From: Saccharothrix australiensis
GTDB lineage: Bacteria > Actinomycetota > Actinomycetes > Mycobacteriales > Pseudonocardiaceae
Reading direction: 5' to 3'
Length of the DNA: 64,000 nucleotides
NCBI RefSeq assembly: GCF_003634935.1
Contig: NZ_RBXO01000001.1
Coordinates: forward strand, 6,969,501-7,033,500
Position numbers and translations under genes: made by a program. Every line of letters starts with the position of its first letter. Position 1 is the first letter of the stretch. The notes beneath the pieces were generated by a model, which did no database searches, was not told the origin of the DNA, and saw only the letters and a list, made by a program, of their open reading frames with translations. This document shows positions 50,212 through 63,580 of this stretch, piece by piece.

Positions 50212-50799
50212 ATGACCGGACCGAGCGCGAAGTCGGAACTCCACCGCTACCTCCAGCTGGCGCGCGACGCCGTGCTGTGGAAGCTGGAGGGCCTCGCGGA
50301 GTACGACGCGCGCCGACCCCTGACCCCGACCGGCACGAACCTCCTGGGGCTGGTCAAGCACCTGGCGAGCGTCGAGGCGGGGTACTTCGGCGTGACGTTC
50401 GACCGGCCGTTCCCCGATCCGCAGCCGTGGATGTCGGTGGACGCCGAGCCGAACGAGGACATGTGGGCCACCGCCGAGGAGTCCCGCGAGTTCATCACCG
50501 GCACCTACCGGCGGGCGTGGGCGCACTCGGACGCCACGATCGAGGCGCTCGACCTGGACAGCGCGGGCAGCGTGCCGTGGTGGCCGGAGGAGCGCCGCCG
50601 GGTCACCCTGCACCGGGTGCTGATCCACCTGATCGCGGAGACCAACCGGCACGCGGGCCACGCCGACGTGGTCCGCGAGCTGGTCGACGGGTCCGCCGGC
50701 CTGCGCGCCGACGCCGACAACCTCGCGGAGGGCGACGAGCCCTGGTGGGCTGCCTACCGCGCCCGCCTGGAGCGCGCCGCGCGCGAGGCAGCCGGCTGA
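50212..50799 (+). CDS. DinB-family (DUF664) putative thiol transferase or metalloenzyme
   Basis: A 195-residue four-helix-bundle protein. The three metal histidines of the DinB/YfiT fold appear in VKHLASVEAGYF (about 47) and LHRVLIHLIAETNRHAGHAD (about 135-152). Related actinobacterial enzymes include mycothiol- or bacillithiol-dependent transferases and detoxifying proteins, so a mycothiol-linked role is plausible. ATG at 50212. No cofactor or substrate can be read from sequence alone. Confidence 0.85.
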   Translation: MTGPSAKSELHRYLQLARDAVLWKLEGLAEYDARRPLTPTGTNLLGLVKHLASVEAGYFGVTFDRPFPDPQPWMSVDAEPNEDMWATAEESREFITGTYRRAWAHSDATIEALDLDSAGSVPWWPEERRRVTLHRVLIHLIAETNRHAGHADVVRELVDGSAGLRADADNLAEGDEPWWAAYRARLERAAREAAG

Positions 50800-51001
50800 C
50801 CCGACCCGAACGCCGACCGGCCCGGCCGACCCGAACGCTGGGCCGGCCCGCCACCCATCCGCACCGCTCAAGACCGGACAGCAGCCCGACCACACAGGCC
50901 GCTTGACGCACAGGCCGGCCGTCCCGGAGGGACCACGCGACCGAACACGACACCGACGCCGGCCTCAACGGGCGAGCCGGGCCTCAGCCGCCGATACCGG
51001 C

Positions 51002-52264
51002 TCAGCCGGAGATGCGGTCGACCGTCGCGCCGAGCTTGCGCAGGTTCTCCACGAACCCCGGGTACCCGCGCTCGATGTGGAAGATCTCGTAGACCTCGGT
51101 CGCACCCACCGCGCACAGCCCCGCCAGCACCAGCCCGGCGCCGGCGCGGATGTCGGACGCCCACACCGGCGCGCTGGACAGCCGCTCCACACCCCGCACG
51201 ACGGCGTGGTGGCCGTCGGTCCGGGCGTCCGCGCCGAGCCGCACCATCTCCTCGATGAACCGGAACCGCGCCTCGAACAGGTTCTCGGTGATCATCGACG
51301 TGCCCTCGGACACGCTCGACAGGGCGATCGCGAACGGCTGGAGGTCGGTCGCGAAGCCCGGGTAGGGCAGCGTCACGAAGTCCACCGACCGCGGGCGGCC
51401 GTCCTGCACCACCCGGAAGCCGTCGTCGTCGAACGTGGTGACCTCCGCGCCCGCCATCCGGAGCTTCTCAAGCACCAGGTCCAGGTGGTGGGGGTTCACC
51501 CCGCGCACGGTGATGTCGCCGCGCGTCATCACGGCGGCGAACGCCCACGTGGCGCCGACGATCCGGTCGCCGATGACCCGGTGCTCGGTGGGCGACAGCG
51601 ACTCCACGCCGTGCACGGTCAGCGTCGACGTGCCCGCGCCCTCGATCCGCGCGCCCATCTCCTGGAGCATCACGCAGATGTCGACGATCTCCGGCTCGCG
51701 GGCCGCGTTGTCGATGACCGTCGTCCCCTTGGCCAGCACGGCGGCCATCAGGATGTTCTCGGTCGCGCCCACGCTCGGGAAGTCCAGCCAGATCTGCGCG
51801 CCGTGCAGGCCCTCGGCCTCGGCGACCACGCACCCGTGCTCGATCTCGCTGTGCGCGCCGAGCTTGCGCAGCCCGTTCTGGTGCATGTCCAGCGGCCGGG
51901 AGCCGATCGCGTCGCCACCGGGCAGCGCCACCACGGCCCGCTTGCACCGGCCGACCAGCGGCCCGAGCACGCACACCGACGCACGCAGCTTGCCCATCGC
52001 CTCCGAGTCGGCCCGGTGGTTCAGCTCGGCCGGCGTCGTGATCGTGGCGACGTCGCCGTCCAGCGTCACGGTGCAGCCGAGGCTGCGCAGGACGTCCGCC
52101 ATCAGGGGCACGTCCAGGATCTCCGGGCAGTTGGTGATGGTGGTCGTGCCCTCCGCCAGCAGCGCCGCCGCCATCAGCTTCAGCACGCTGTTCTTGGCAC
52201 CGACGACCTCGACCTCGCCGACCAGCCGCGCACCGCCCTGGACCCGGAAGTGCTCGCTCACCAA
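51002..52264 (-). CDS. murA: UDP-N-acetylglucosamine 1-carboxyvinyltransferase, Cys-to-Asp form
   Basis: A 420-residue MurA, catalysing the first committed step of peptidoglycan synthesis from UDP-GlcNAc and phosphoenolpyruvate. Substrate motifs [29 protein letters not shown] and [15 protein letters not shown] are present. At the active-site loop it reads [11 protein letters not shown], with aspartate 118 where E. coli has cysteine 115, as in Mycobacterium tuberculosis MurA. Enzymes with this substitution do not react with fosfomycin. It is divergent from the adenosyltransferase gene (85-base gap), as in the mycobacterial order. Confidence 0.96.
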   Translation of the reverse strand: MVSEHFRVQGGARLVGEVEVVGAKNSVLKLMAAALLAEGTTTITNCPEILDVPLMADVLRSLGCTVTLDGDVATITTPAELNHRADSEAMGKLRASVCVLGPLVGRCKRAVVALPGGDAIGSRPLDMHQNGLRKLGAHSEIEHGCVVAEAEGLHGAQIWLDFPSVGATENILMAAVLAKGTTVIDNAAREPEIVDICVMLQEMGARIEGAGTSTLTVHGVESLSPTEHRVIGDRIVGATWAFAAVMTRGDITVRGVNPHHLDLVLEKLRMAGAEVTTFDDDGFRVVQDGRPRSVDFVTLPYPGFATDLQPFAIALSSVSEGTSMITENLFEARFRFIEEMVRLGADARTDGHHAVVRGVERLSSAPVWASDIRAGAGLVLAGLCAVGATEVYEIFHIERGYPGFVENLRKLGATVDRISG

Positions 52265-52349
52265 GGGAACTCCTCAAGTCGGTTCTGGGGGGCAATCGTA
52301 CGGACGCTCTGAATCAAGCCAGTGCCCGGAGCCCCTTACAGTGCTCGAC

Positions 52350-52922
52350 ATGGCGGTTCACCTCACCAAGATCTACACCCGAGTGGGCGACGACGGCACC
52401 ACCGGCCTCGGCGACTTCAGCCGGGTGCCCAAGACCGACCCGCGCATCACGGCGTACGCGGACGTGGACGAGACCAACGCCGCCCTGGGCGTCGCGCTGG
52501 CCCTCGGCCGACTGGAACCGGCCGTGGCGGACGTGGTCCGGAAGGTCCAGAACGACCTCTTCGACGTCGGGGCGGACCTCTGCACGCCCGTCACCGAGGA
52601 CCCGAAGCACCCGCCGCTGCGCGTGGGCCAGCCCTACATCGACCGCCTGGAGGCGTGGTGCGACGAGCACAACGCCCGCCTGGGCAAGCTGGAGTCGTTC
52701 ATCCTCAACGGCGGCACGCCGGGCGCGGCCCTGCTCCACCAGGCCCGCACCATCACCCGCCGGGCGGAACGCAGCACGTGGGCACTGGTGGAAGCCGACC
52801 CGGACCACACGAGCACCCTGCCCGCCAAGTACCTGAACCGCCTGTCCGACCTGCTCTTCATCCTGGCCCGCGTGGCCAACCCGGACGGCGACGTCCTCTG
52901 GCGGCCGGGCGGCAACGCCTGA
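52350..52922 (+). CDS. Cob(I)yrinic acid a,c-diamide adenosyltransferase, PduO type
   Basis: A 190-residue PduO-family adenosyltransferase that makes adenosylcobalamin from cob(I)alamin and ATP. The N-terminal ATP-binding loop is YTRVGDDGTTGLGDFSRVPKTD, and the trimer/active-site motifs RRAERS and LNRLSDLLFILAR are clear. It supplies the coenzyme used by the ethylmalonyl-CoA mutase in this window. ATG at 52350. It ends in a 26-bp perfect palindrome and converges with the DUF2550 gene. Confidence 0.95.
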   Translation: MAVHLTKIYTRVGDDGTTGLGDFSRVPKTDPRITAYADVDETNAALGVALALGRLEPAVADVVRKVQNDLFDVGADLCTPVTEDPKHPPLRVGQPYIDRLEAWCDEHNARLGKLESFILNGGTPGAALLHQARTITRRAERSTWALVEADPDHTSTLPAKYLNRLSDLLFILARVANPDGDVLWRPGGNA

Positions 52923-52960
52923 CCTCGCCCAGCCCCCGCGCCGAGCGCGACTCACCCGCA

Positions 52961-52986
52961 CCCGGTCCGCGCCGGCGCGGACCGGG
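52961..52986. terminator. Perfect 26-bp palindrome after the adenosyltransferase gene
   Basis: CCCGGTCCGCGC is followed at once by its mirror image, giving a continuous perfect palindrome 38 bases past the stop codon. It lies between converging genes and probably works as a bidirectional terminator. Confidence 0.6.
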
Positions 52987-52995
52987 CCCCCGGCG

Positions 52996-53015
52996 GCCTG
53001 CCCAGCGGCGAGCGC
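52996..53015. repeat. Solitary arm of the modular palindromic element
   Basis: GCCTGCCCAGCGGCGAGCGC matches one arm of the core inverted repeat of copies A and B (for example 1890-1907). The opposite arm and hairpins H1/H2 are absent; a short TTCAA/TTGAA palindrome follows. It appears to be a remnant or a minimal form of the element, again in a convergent gap. Confidence 0.65.
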
Positions 53016-53074
53016 CGCTCTTCAAAGCCCTTGAAGCCCTTCCACCACTACCCCGCAACCAGCACAAGCGGGGG

Positions 53075-53509
53075 TCAAGACGCCCAGGGAATGGAACGGC
53101 CCGGAGGCGCCGACTCCAGCCACGACAAGAAGCCGGTCAACGCGTCCGGGCCCATTGCGATCTCCACCGTCTCACCCGAGGCACCGCGACACCGCAGCAC
53201 CACCGCGCCGTGCGGCATCGCATAAGCCTCGGAGGCCGTGGGCTCACGCCGGTCGTCGATCTCGAACCCGTCGCGGTGGATCAGCCGGTCCGGGCCGGCG
53301 CGCAGGCTCAGCACCCGCGACCACACGAACGAGTCACCCCGGTAGTGCCCGACGCCGAGGTGCCACCCCCGACCGCTGACGTCGAGCCTCGTCCGCAGGG
53401 CCACGTGCACCCCGCCCGCCCTCAACAGGCGGATGCGGCGCCACGCCACGTACGCGAGGACCACCACCGCGACGAACAGGACCACCCCGACGACTTCGGC
53501 GATCCCCAC
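53075..53509 (-). CDS. DUF2550 membrane-anchored protein
   Basis: A 144-residue protein: an N-terminal transmembrane helix (VVGVVLFVAVVVLAYVAWRRIRLL) and a cytoplasmic beta-rich domain (SGRGWHLGVGHYRGDSFVWSRVLSL). DUF2550 proteins lie directly after atpC in many actinobacteria, including mycobacteria, as here (22-base gap). Their function is unknown; a link to ATP synthase is suggested only by position. Confidence 0.9.
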   Translation of the reverse strand: MGIAEVVGVVLFVAVVVLAYVAWRRIRLLRAGGVHVALRTRLDVSGRGWHLGVGHYRGDSFVWSRVLSLRAGPDRLIHRDGFEIDDRREPTASEAYAMPHGAVVLRCRGASGETVEIAMGPDALTGFLSWLESAPPGRSIPWAS

Positions 53510-53531
53510 GGCGCTTGTCCGCTCGTCCGCG

Positions 53532-53897
53532 TCAGGCCGAGTGGCCCGCGGCGCGGAGCCGTGCGATCGCCCGTGCCCGTGCGACGTCGTCGGAGTCGGT
53601 CAAGGCGGACCGGGCCTCCTCCACGTCGATCTCGTGGGCCAGCTCGGCGTCCTCCGCGAGGACGCTGACGCCCTCCCCGGTGACGGACAGGAATCCGCCG
53701 TGGACGGCCGCGGTCACGAGGTCGTTCTCCACGGTCCTGATCCGGACCACGCCACCCTCCACCAGCTGCCCCAGCACGGGCTCGTGGCCGGGCAGGATGC
53801 CGATCTCGCCCTCGGTCGTCTGCGCGACCACCGAGGTGGCCTTCCCGGACCACAGGCGGCGTTCCACGGCGACCAGCTGGACGGTCATCTCGGCCAC
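53532..53897 (-). CDS. atpC: ATP synthase epsilon subunit
   Basis: A 121-residue epsilon subunit. The beta-sandwich start [42 protein letters not shown] is conserved, and a C-terminal helical tail ([29 protein letters not shown]) is present. Epsilon couples rotation and inhibits the reverse reaction. GTG at 53897 has AAGGGAG six bases upstream; an ATG six bases earlier overlaps that site. Unlike in typical atp operons, atpC is separated from atpD by 1.2 kb holding a divergent iclR gene and a hairpin, so it needs its own promoter. Confidence 0.94.
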   Translation of the reverse strand: MAEMTVQLVAVERRLWSGKATSVVAQTTEGEIGILPGHEPVLGQLVEGGVVRIRTVENDLVTAAVHGGFLSVTGEGVSVLAEDAELAHEIDVEEARSALTDSDDVARARAIARLRAAGHSA

Positions 53898-54260
53898 GCG
53901 CATCTCCCTTGTCTGGCGCTGGAGTCGTGTGCAGTCTAAACGGTCGCCCGAAGCCCGCGCCGCCCCAGCCACCCTCAGGCGCGGGCCGCCCCCGGCACCA
54001 CCCGCCCGGAGGACGCTCCAACGGTGGTCACGACGACCGCACCCACCGGGGTGACCGAGAATCCCGCAGCTCGGCACACCCGGAAGTGGACCACAGCCGC
54101 CCCATCCAGGCCAACCCCCCGCTGCCGCAGCACCGCCACCCCCACCGATCGTGGCCACCGCCCCGAGCACCAAGCGGTCCGCAATGGACCTCCCGCGCGA
54201 CGTGAGCAGCGTCACCCGCCCTCCCCGAGTACGCTTCCCGGCGAGTGGAAGGGTGGGACC
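53898..54260. other. Divergent intergenic region between atpC and iclR
   Basis: 363 bases with no gene of the local codon bias. It must contain the promoters of iclR and, if the atp operon is really split, of atpC. On the minus strand GTTTAGACTGC (near 53940) could be a -10 element 35-40 bases before atpC, but the match is weak. Confidence 0.45.
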
Positions 54261-55007
54261 GTGCCGGCGCCGAAGTCCCTGCTCGGCAGAGCGTTCGCCC
54301 TGCTCGCCGTCTTCACCGCCGAACGCCCGTCGGCCACGCTGTCCGAGCTGAGCAGGCACTCGGGGCTGCCGCTGAGCACGACGCACCGCCTCGTGCGGGA
54401 ACTGGTCGCGTGGCGCGCCCTGGCCCGCGACGAGGAGGGCCGGTTCACGATCGGCCTGCGGCTGTGGGAGCTGGGCGCGCTCTCCCCCGGCGCGCTGGGC
54501 CTCCGGGAACGGGCGCTGCCCTACCTGGAGGACCTCTTCGAGGTGATCCGCCACAACGTGCAGCTGGCCATCCGCGACGACCTCGAAGTCGTCTACGTGG
54601 AACGGATCTCGGCCAAGGACGCGGTCAACGTCCTGACCAGGATGGGCTCCCGGATGCCGCTGCACGCCACCGGCGTGGGCCTGGTGCTGCTGGCGCACGC
54701 GCCGCACGACGTCCAGGAACGCGCGCTGGCCTCACCGCTGAAGCGGTTCACGGAGCACACCATCACGACGCCCCAGGCCCTCCGGACGGCGCTGGCGGCC
54801 GTGCGGCGCGACGGCTACGCCATCTCCGACCGGCAGTTGGAGCCGATCACCCACTCCGTCGCGGCCCCGGTGCGCGGCCCGAACGGGGAGGTGGTGGCCG
54901 CCGTGTCCGTGGTCGTGCCGGTCGAGACGCGCACCGACACCGTCCTGCCCGCCGTGCGGGCCTGCGGGCGGGCCATCTCCCGCTCCCTGGGCTGGCGGAC
55001 GCCCTGA
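54261..55007 (+). CDS. IclR-family transcriptional regulator inserted in the atp operon
   Basis: A 248-residue IclR regulator. The winged helix is at the N-terminus ([41 protein letters not shown]), and the C-terminal GAF-like effector domain has [14 protein letters not shown]-type and [17 protein letters not shown] stretches, ending with [15 protein letters not shown]. IclR proteins sense small aromatic or organic acids. It is transcribed opposite to, and lies between, atpD and atpC. The GTG at 54261 has GGTGGGACC upstream. Its target is unknown; the position could allow control of atpC or simply be an insertion. Confidence 0.92.
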   Translation: MPAPKSLLGRAFALLAVFTAERPSATLSELSRHSGLPLSTTHRLVRELVAWRALARDEEGRFTIGLRLWELGALSPGALGLRERALPYLEDLFEVIRHNVQLAIRDDLEVVYVERISAKDAVNVLTRMGSRMPLHATGVGLVLLAHAPHDVQERALASPLKRFTEHTITTPQALRTALAAVRRDGYAISDRQLEPITHSVAAPVRGPNGEVVAAVSVVVPVETRTDTVLPAVRACGRAISRSLGWRTP

Positions 55008-55054
55008 CGGGGCCGACCCCACCGCCACCCACAGGGCCACACCGCCGAGCACGC

Positions 55055-55091
55055 ACGAGGCCCGCCCGACACCAGGTCGGACGGGCCTCGT
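55055..55091. terminator. Strong hairpin between iclR and atpD
   Basis: ACGAGGCCCGCCCGAC pairs with GTCGGACGGGCCTCGT (16 positions, one G-T type mismatch) around a five-base loop. It lies 17 bases after atpD and 48 bases after iclR, so it can terminate both converging transcripts. It would stop atp operon RNA before atpC. Confidence 0.75.
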
Positions 55092-55107
55092 CACAGCGAG
55101 CCGGGAC

Positions 55108-57451
<2,344 letters not shown>

Positions 57452-57458
57452 GCCTACG

Positions 57459-59105
57459 TCACTTCTCGGTCGGAGCGGGTCGGTTGACCTTGACCGACTC
57501 GTGTCCGACCTTGTCGGCGTCCATCGCGTCGGCGGGCGCCTCGTTCACGACCGCGGCGCCGTTGGATGCGGTGAACTGCTGCTTGAACGCGTTGACAGCG
57601 TCCACGATGCCCTTTTCGGTGTCCTCGGACAACGTCTTGGACTCGCGGATGCTGGACAGGATCACGTCGTGGCTGCGCCGCACGTGGTCCAGGAACTCCG
57701 CCTCGAACCGGCGCACGTCGCCGACCGGGACCGAGTCGTAGTGGCCCTTGGTGCCGAGGTAGATGGAGACGACCTGCTCCTCCATCGGCACCGGCGAGTA
57801 CTGGGCCTGCTTGAGCAGCTCGACCAGCCGGGCGCCGCGGTCCAGCTGGGCGCGCGAGGCGGCGTCGAGGTCCGAGGCGAAGGCGGAGAACGCCTCCAGC
57901 TCGCGGAACTGCGACAGGTCCAGGCGCAGGGAGCTGGAGACCGTCTTCATCGCCTTGGTCTGCGCGGCGGTGCCGACGCGGGACACCGAGATGCCCACGT
58001 TGACGGCCGGGCGGACACCGGCGTTGAACAGGTCCGACTCCAGGAAGCACTGGCCGTCGGTGATCGAGATGACGTTGGTCGGGATGTACGCCGACACGTC
58101 GTTGGCCTTGGTCTCGATGATCGGGAGACCGGTCATCGAGCCGCCGCCCATGTCGTCGGACAGCTTCGCGCAGCGCTCCAGCAGGCGCGAGTGCAAGTAG
58201 AAGACGTCACCGGGGTACGCCTCGCGGCCCGGCGGGCGGCGCAGCAGCAGCGAGATCGCGCGGTACGCCTCGGCCTGCTTGGTCAGGTCGTCGAAGATGA
58301 TCAGGACGTGCTTGCCCTGGTACATCCAGTGCTGGCCGATGGCCGAGCCGGTGTAGGGCGCGAGCCACTTGAAGCCGGCCGAGTCGGACGCGGGCGCGGC
58401 GACGATGGTCGTGTACTCCAGGGCGCCCGCCTCCTCCAGCGCGGCCTTGACGCCCGCGATGGTGGAGCCCTTCTGACCGACGGCCACGTAGACGCAGCGC
58501 ACCTGCTGCTGGGGGTCGCCCGACTCCCACGCCTTCTTCTGGTTGATGATCGTGTCGATGCAAACCGCGGTCTTGCCGGTCTTGCGGTCACCGATGATCA
58601 GCTGGCGCTGGCCGCGGCCGATCGGGGTCATCGCGTCGATGGCCTTGATGCCGGTCTGCATGGGCTCGCCGACCGGCTGGCGCTGGAGCACCGACGCGGC
58701 CTGGAGCTCCAGGGCGCGGTTGTCGTCGGCGACGATGTCGCCGAGGCCGTCGATCGGCTGGCCGAGGGGGTTGACCACGCGGCCGAGGAAGCCGTCGCCG
58801 ACGGGCACGGAGAGCACCTGGCCGGTCCGCTTGACCTCCTGGCCCTCTTCGATCTTGTCGAAGTCGCCGAGGATGACCGCGCCGATCTCGCGCACTTCCA
58901 GGTTCAGGGCCACGCCGAGCACGCCGCCGGGGAACTCCAGCAGCTCGTTGGTCATGGTGCCGGGCAGACCCTCGACGATGGCGATGCCGTCGTAGGTCTC
59001 CGCGACGACGCCGACCTCTTCCCGGCTGACTTCCGGGGAGTAGGTCGAGACGTACTTCTCGATCGCACTGCGGATCTCGTCCGACGAGATCGTCAGCTCC
59101 GCCAT
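57459..59105 (-). CDS. atpA: ATP synthase alpha subunit
   Basis: A 548-residue non-catalytic nucleotide-binding subunit. The P-loop is [15 protein letters not shown] (about residue 170), and [20 protein letters not shown] and the arginine-finger stretch [15 protein letters not shown] are present. The C-terminal ~35-residue extension ([35 protein letters not shown]) is longer than in E. coli and is common in actinobacteria, where it inhibits ATP hydrolysis in mycobacteria. ATG at 59105. Confidence 0.97.
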   Translation of the reverse strand: MAELTISSDEIRSAIEKYVSTYSPEVSREEVGVVAETYDGIAIVEGLPGTMTNELLEFPGGVLGVALNLEVREIGAVILGDFDKIEEGQEVKRTGQVLSVPVGDGFLGRVVNPLGQPIDGLGDIVADDNRALELQAASVLQRQPVGEPMQTGIKAIDAMTPIGRGQRQLIIGDRKTGKTAVCIDTIINQKKAWESGDPQQQVRCVYVAVGQKGSTIAGVKAALEEAGALEYTTIVAAPASDSAGFKWLAPYTGSAIGQHWMYQGKHVLIIFDDLTKQAEAYRAISLLLRRPPGREAYPGDVFYLHSRLLERCAKLSDDMGGGSMTGLPIIETKANDVSAYIPTNVISITDGQCFLESDLFNAGVRPAVNVGISVSRVGTAAQTKAMKTVSSSLRLDLSQFRELEAFSAFASDLDAASRAQLDRGARLVELLKQAQYSPVPMEEQVVSIYLGTKGHYDSVPVGDVRRFEAEFLDHVRRSHDVILSSIRESKTLSEDTEKGIVDAVNAFKQQFTASNGAAVVNEAPADAMDADKVGHESVKVNRPAPTEK

Positions 59106-59165
59106 GTCGTTCCTGCTCTCACTTCGTTAAAGGAAAGGGGCTTGTGGGCCGCGGTTCCGGTCCGG

Positions 59166-59999
59166 TCAGCCGGCGAGGTCGCGGCGCAGTGCCGCCAGCC
59201 GACCGGCCACGCTGCCGTCGATGACCTCGTCGCCGATCTTGATCTGCAAGCCGCCGCGCAGCGTGGGGTCGACCTCCACGTGCAGCGCGATCGGCCTGGA
59301 GTAGATCCGGGTCAGCGTGGCTTCGAGACGGTCCTGCTGCGCCGCGTCCAGCTCGACGGCGGATCGGACGTAGGCGACGGAGCGCTCCCGGCGCTTGGCC
59401 GCGAGCGACGCGAGGTCGGCCAGCCCGGCGACGACGCCCTGGCCGCGGGGCTCCCGCACCAGCTGGTGCACCAGGACCTTGGTCGTGTCGTCGACCTTGC
59501 CCGCGATGAGGCCGTCCACGAGCGAGACCTTGCCGTCGGCGTCGGCCGCGGGGTCGGTCAGCGCAAGCTCCAGCTCGTAGTTGCCGGCGATGATCCGGCC
59601 GAGGCGGAACAGCTCGTCCTCGACGGTGTCGAGCTTGCCGTCCCGCTCGGCCCGCACCAGGAGCGTGGTGCGGGCCAGCGACTCGACGCCGTCGACCAGC
59701 TCGCGCGGGCTGGACCAGCGCGCGGCGACGACCGTGGTGAGCACCTCCAGGGCGTCACCGGAGACCTTGCCGTCGAGCAGGCCGCGCAGCAGCTGCTCAC
59801 GGCTCACGGGCTCGGTCGAGGCGTCGGCCAGTGCCCGGCGCAGCGAGGACTGCCTGCTCAGCAGGCCGACCACCGCGAACAACTCCTCGCCGAGCTTGCC
59901 CGCGGCCGCGTGGTCGGTCCCGGCGGTGCCGTCCAGGACCTCCAGCAGCCGCAGTTCGGCGGCGGCCAGCGCGTCGCGGCTGGCGGCGTGCAGCGTCAT
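59166..59999 (-). CDS. atpH: ATP synthase delta subunit
   Basis: A 277-residue delta subunit, about 100 residues longer at the N-terminus than E. coli delta, as in other high-GC actinobacteria. [23 protein letters not shown]-like and [63 protein letters not shown] segments identify the OSCP/delta domain. It connects the alpha subunits to the peripheral stalk. It is separate from atpF here, whereas mycobacteria have a fused b-delta protein. Confidence 0.93.
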   Translation of the reverse strand: MTLHAASRDALAAAELRLLEVLDGTAGTDHAAAGKLGEELFAVVGLLSRQSSLRRALADASTEPVSREQLLRGLLDGKVSGDALEVLTTVVAARWSSPRELVDGVESLARTTLLVRAERDGKLDTVEDELFRLGRIIAGNYELELALTDPAADADGKVSLVDGLIAGKVDDTTKVLVHQLVREPRGQGVVAGLADLASLAAKRRERSVAYVRSAVELDAAQQDRLEATLTRIYSRPIALHVEVDPTLRGGLQIKIGDEVIDGSVAGRLAALRRDLAG

Positions 60000-60009
60000 C
60001 GGCGTTCCC

Positions 60010-60558
60010 TCACTTGCCGGCCGGAGCCGCGGTGTCGTCGAGTTCCGCGAGGAACCGGTCGATGGTGCCCCGGCGGCGCACCTCGTCCTCCAGCGACTCG
60101 CCCACGACCCGGTCGGCCAGGTCGATGGCGAGGCGGCCCAGCTCGCCGCGCAGCTCGGCGACGATCTGCGCGCGCTGGGTCTCCAGCTGCGTCTGGCCCT
60201 GCGCGACGATCCGCGCGGACTCCTCCTGCGCCTTGGCGCGCAGCTCGCTGATGATCTGCTCGCCTTCGATGCGGGCGTCGTCCCGGATGCGGGCCGCCTC
60301 GGCGCGGGCCTCGGCGAGCTGCGCCTTGTACTGCTCCAGCATCCGCTGGGCTTCCGCCTGCGCCTGCTCGGCCTTCTCGATGCCGCCCTCGATCTTGGCG
60401 GCGCGTTCCGCGTACAACGTCTCGAAGCGTGGCGACACGAACTTCTTGATGACGAAGAAGAGCAGCAGGAACGCGATCAGGCCGATGATGATCTCGGACG
60501 GGTGCGGGAGGACCGGGTTGATGGCCTCTCCCTCCGCCGCCAGGATGAGGGTCTTCAT
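60010..60558 (-). CDS. atpF: ATP synthase b subunit
   Basis: A 182-residue peripheral-stalk subunit. One N-terminal transmembrane helix ([21 protein letters not shown]) is followed by a long charged coiled coil ([52 protein letters not shown]). The ATG at 60558 is favoured over a GTG three bases upstream by spacing to AGGAG. It is 10 bases before atpH. Confidence 0.95.
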   Translation of the reverse strand: MKTLILAAEGEAINPVLPHPSEIIIGLIAFLLLFFVIKKFVSPRFETLYAERAAKIEGGIEKAEQAQAEAQRMLEQYKAQLAEARAEAARIRDDARIEGEQIISELRAKAQEESARIVAQGQTQLETQRAQIVAELRGELGRLAIDLADRVVGESLEDEVRRRGTIDRFLAELDDTAAPAGK

Positions 60559-60586
60559 CACGACTCCTAATGCGCGAAAAGGACGA

Positions 60587-61682
<1,096 letters not shown>

Positions 61683-61834
61683 TGTGTTCCTTCCGGTTCT
61701 CCCGGCCGGCGTTCACTCCGCCGGGGGAATCGTCACGATCGGGACAAACGTACCTTACGGACCGCACGCGCCCGCGAGCGGGACCTGCACCTAGCAGGGA
61801 AGTCCCGTCCGCGCGCACCGTACCAGCCGGTAGT

Positions 61835-62272
61835 TCAGGTGGTGCTCGACGTGGGGATGATCACTTGGCTGCGACTGCGCTTGGAAGCGCGGACCTCCAT
61901 GAAGGTCGCCACGACGATCGTCGCGGCCATCGTCAGCGCGAGCGCGTTCACGTGCAGCACGGGGAACTTCTGGAGCAGCACCATCACCACGACGAGCAGG
62001 ACGAGCTTGCCGAGGAAGCCGCCGAACGCGGCGATCATGATGAACTGCACCGGCAGGGCCGCCGTGCGGTGCATCAGCCAGAGCGTGATCAGGGAGCACG
62101 CGATGGCGAGCGCGCCGCCGATCAGCGCCGCGACCAGGCCGGGGACACCGGCCAGCACGGTCCAGACCACCGCGCCGATGGCGACGGTGGCGAGCGCCGC
62201 CCAGATGAGGCCGCGGAACATCTCGCCCGCGAGCCGCTGGACGACCTTCTCGTGAGTCCACTCCTGGCTCAT
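61835..62272 (-). CDS. atpI: AtpI-like small membrane protein
   Basis: A 145-residue protein with four transmembrane helices (about residues 22-40, 48-66, 72-92 and 98-115), fitting the actinobacterial AtpI/ATP synthase protein I position just before atpB. AtpI assists c-ring assembly in other bacteria, but sequence conservation is low. ATG at 62272 has AAGGGG nearby. It is 152 bases upstream of atpB. Confidence 0.85.
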   Translation of the reverse strand: MSQEWTHEKVVQRLAGEMFRGLIWAALATVAIGAVVWTVLAGVPGLVAALIGGALAIACSLITLWLMHRTAALPVQFIMIAAFGGFLGKLVLLVVVMVLLQKFPVLHVNALALTMAATIVVATFMEVRASKRSRSQVIIPTSSTT

Positions 62273-62337
62273 GTCACCCCTTCCCACTGGTCAGGAACGA
62301 GTGTAAGAGGGCCTCGCATCGCACCCTGCGGTCGGGG

Positions 62338-63516
62338 TCAGGAACGCCGCACTTCGCGGAGCTTCGGTATCGCCGAGACGACCAGCGCCAGCAGCAGCCC
62401 GAGGGCCAGGCACCACCCGACGAGGGCCGCGTCGAACAGGGTCAGCGACACCGTGCCGAACGCCAGCACGCCCGCCCACAGGTAGATCAGCAGCACGGCG
62501 CGGCGCTGCGAGTGGCCGATCTCCAGCAGCCGGTGGTGCAGGTGCATCTTGTCCGCGGAGAACGGGCTCTCGCCGCGCCGGGTGCGGCGCACGACGGCCA
62601 TCAGCAGGTCCAGCATCGGCACGAACAGCACGGCCGCGACCACCAGCAGCGGTGAGAGCAGGCCGAGCAGGTCGGTGGTCGCGATGGCCTGGTAGGACCC
62701 GTCGATGCCGGGGTAGTTGAGCTTGCCCGAGGCGGACGTGACGGCCGCCGCCAGCATGAGGCCGATCAGCATCGACCCCGAGTCGCCCATGAAGATCCGG
62801 GCGGGGTTGAAGTTGTGCGGCAGGAAGCCGAGGCACGCGCCCGCCAGCGTCGCCGCGATCAGCGCGGGCGGGTAGGAGCCGACGTCGCCCTGGTTCTTGG
62901 CCAGCACGCCGATGGAGAACGCGCAGGTCGCGACGGCGGCGATGAGCCCGATGCCGGCGGCGAGCCCGTCCAGGCCGTCGACGAAGTTCATCGCGTTGAC
63001 CATCGTGACGGCCAGCAGCACGGTCAGCAGCGCGCCCTGGTTCTGGTCGAGCACGAGCAGCGAGCCGCGGTCCGGGACGTCGCCCCACGGCACCCAGAAC
63101 AGCAGCCACTGGAGCCCGAACAGGACCAGGATGCCCGCCGAGGTGACCTGCCCGGCGAGTTTCGTCAGGGAATCCAGCTCGAACCGGTCGTCCAGCACGC
63201 CGACCAGGACGATCACCCCGCCGCCGACGATGACCGCCCACGGGTCGCCGGAGAAGTCGAACGCGGCGCGCAGCACCGGCAGCTGGTGGGCGAGCAGCAT
63301 GCCGCCGAGCACGCCGCCGTACATGGCGAGCCCGCCCATCCGCGGCATGGGCTTGACGTGCACGTCCCGCTGGCGCGGGTAGGCCACCGCGCCGATCCGG
63401 AACGCGAGCGCGCGGACGAGGCCGACCAGCAGGAACGTGACGACGGCGGCCGTCAGCGCGACGAGCAGGTACTCCCGGACGGGGAGGACGTTCGTGGTCT
63501 CGGGCAACGGGCCCAC
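62338..63516 (-). CDS. wecA: Undecaprenyl-phosphate GlcNAc-1-phosphate transferase family protein (WecA-like)
   Basis: A 392-residue membrane enzyme with about 11 helices. Family motifs are VKPMPRMGGLAMYGG, the acidic VGVLDDRFELD, NFVDGLDGLAAG and HNFNPARIFMGDSGSM, which hold the magnesium-binding aspartates. WecA in mycobacteria starts arabinogalactan linker synthesis by transferring GlcNAc-1-phosphate to decaprenyl phosphate. It has the same place before atpI there. GTG at 63516. Confidence 0.93.
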   Translation of the reverse strand: MGPLPETTNVLPVREYLLVALTAAVVTFLLVGLVRALAFRIGAVAYPRQRDVHVKPMPRMGGLAMYGGVLGGMLLAHQLPVLRAAFDFSGDPWAVIVGGGVIVLVGVLDDRFELDSLTKLAGQVTSAGILVLFGLQWLLFWVPWGDVPDRGSLLVLDQNQGALLTVLLAVTMVNAMNFVDGLDGLAAGIGLIAAVATCAFSIGVLAKNQGDVGSYPPALIAATLAGACLGFLPHNFNPARIFMGDSGSMLIGLMLAAAVTSASGKLNYPGIDGSYQAIATTDLLGLLSPLLVVAAVLFVPMLDLLMAVVRRTRRGESPFSADKMHLHHRLLEIGHSQRRAVLLIYLWAGVLAFGTVSLTLFDAALVGWCLALGLLLALVVSAIPKLREVRRS

Positions 63517-63580
63517 TGGTGCTAGTCCCTCGGGGTCGTGGACGCTGAGGGCACCACGCTACTCCGCACGCGAAGATCCA

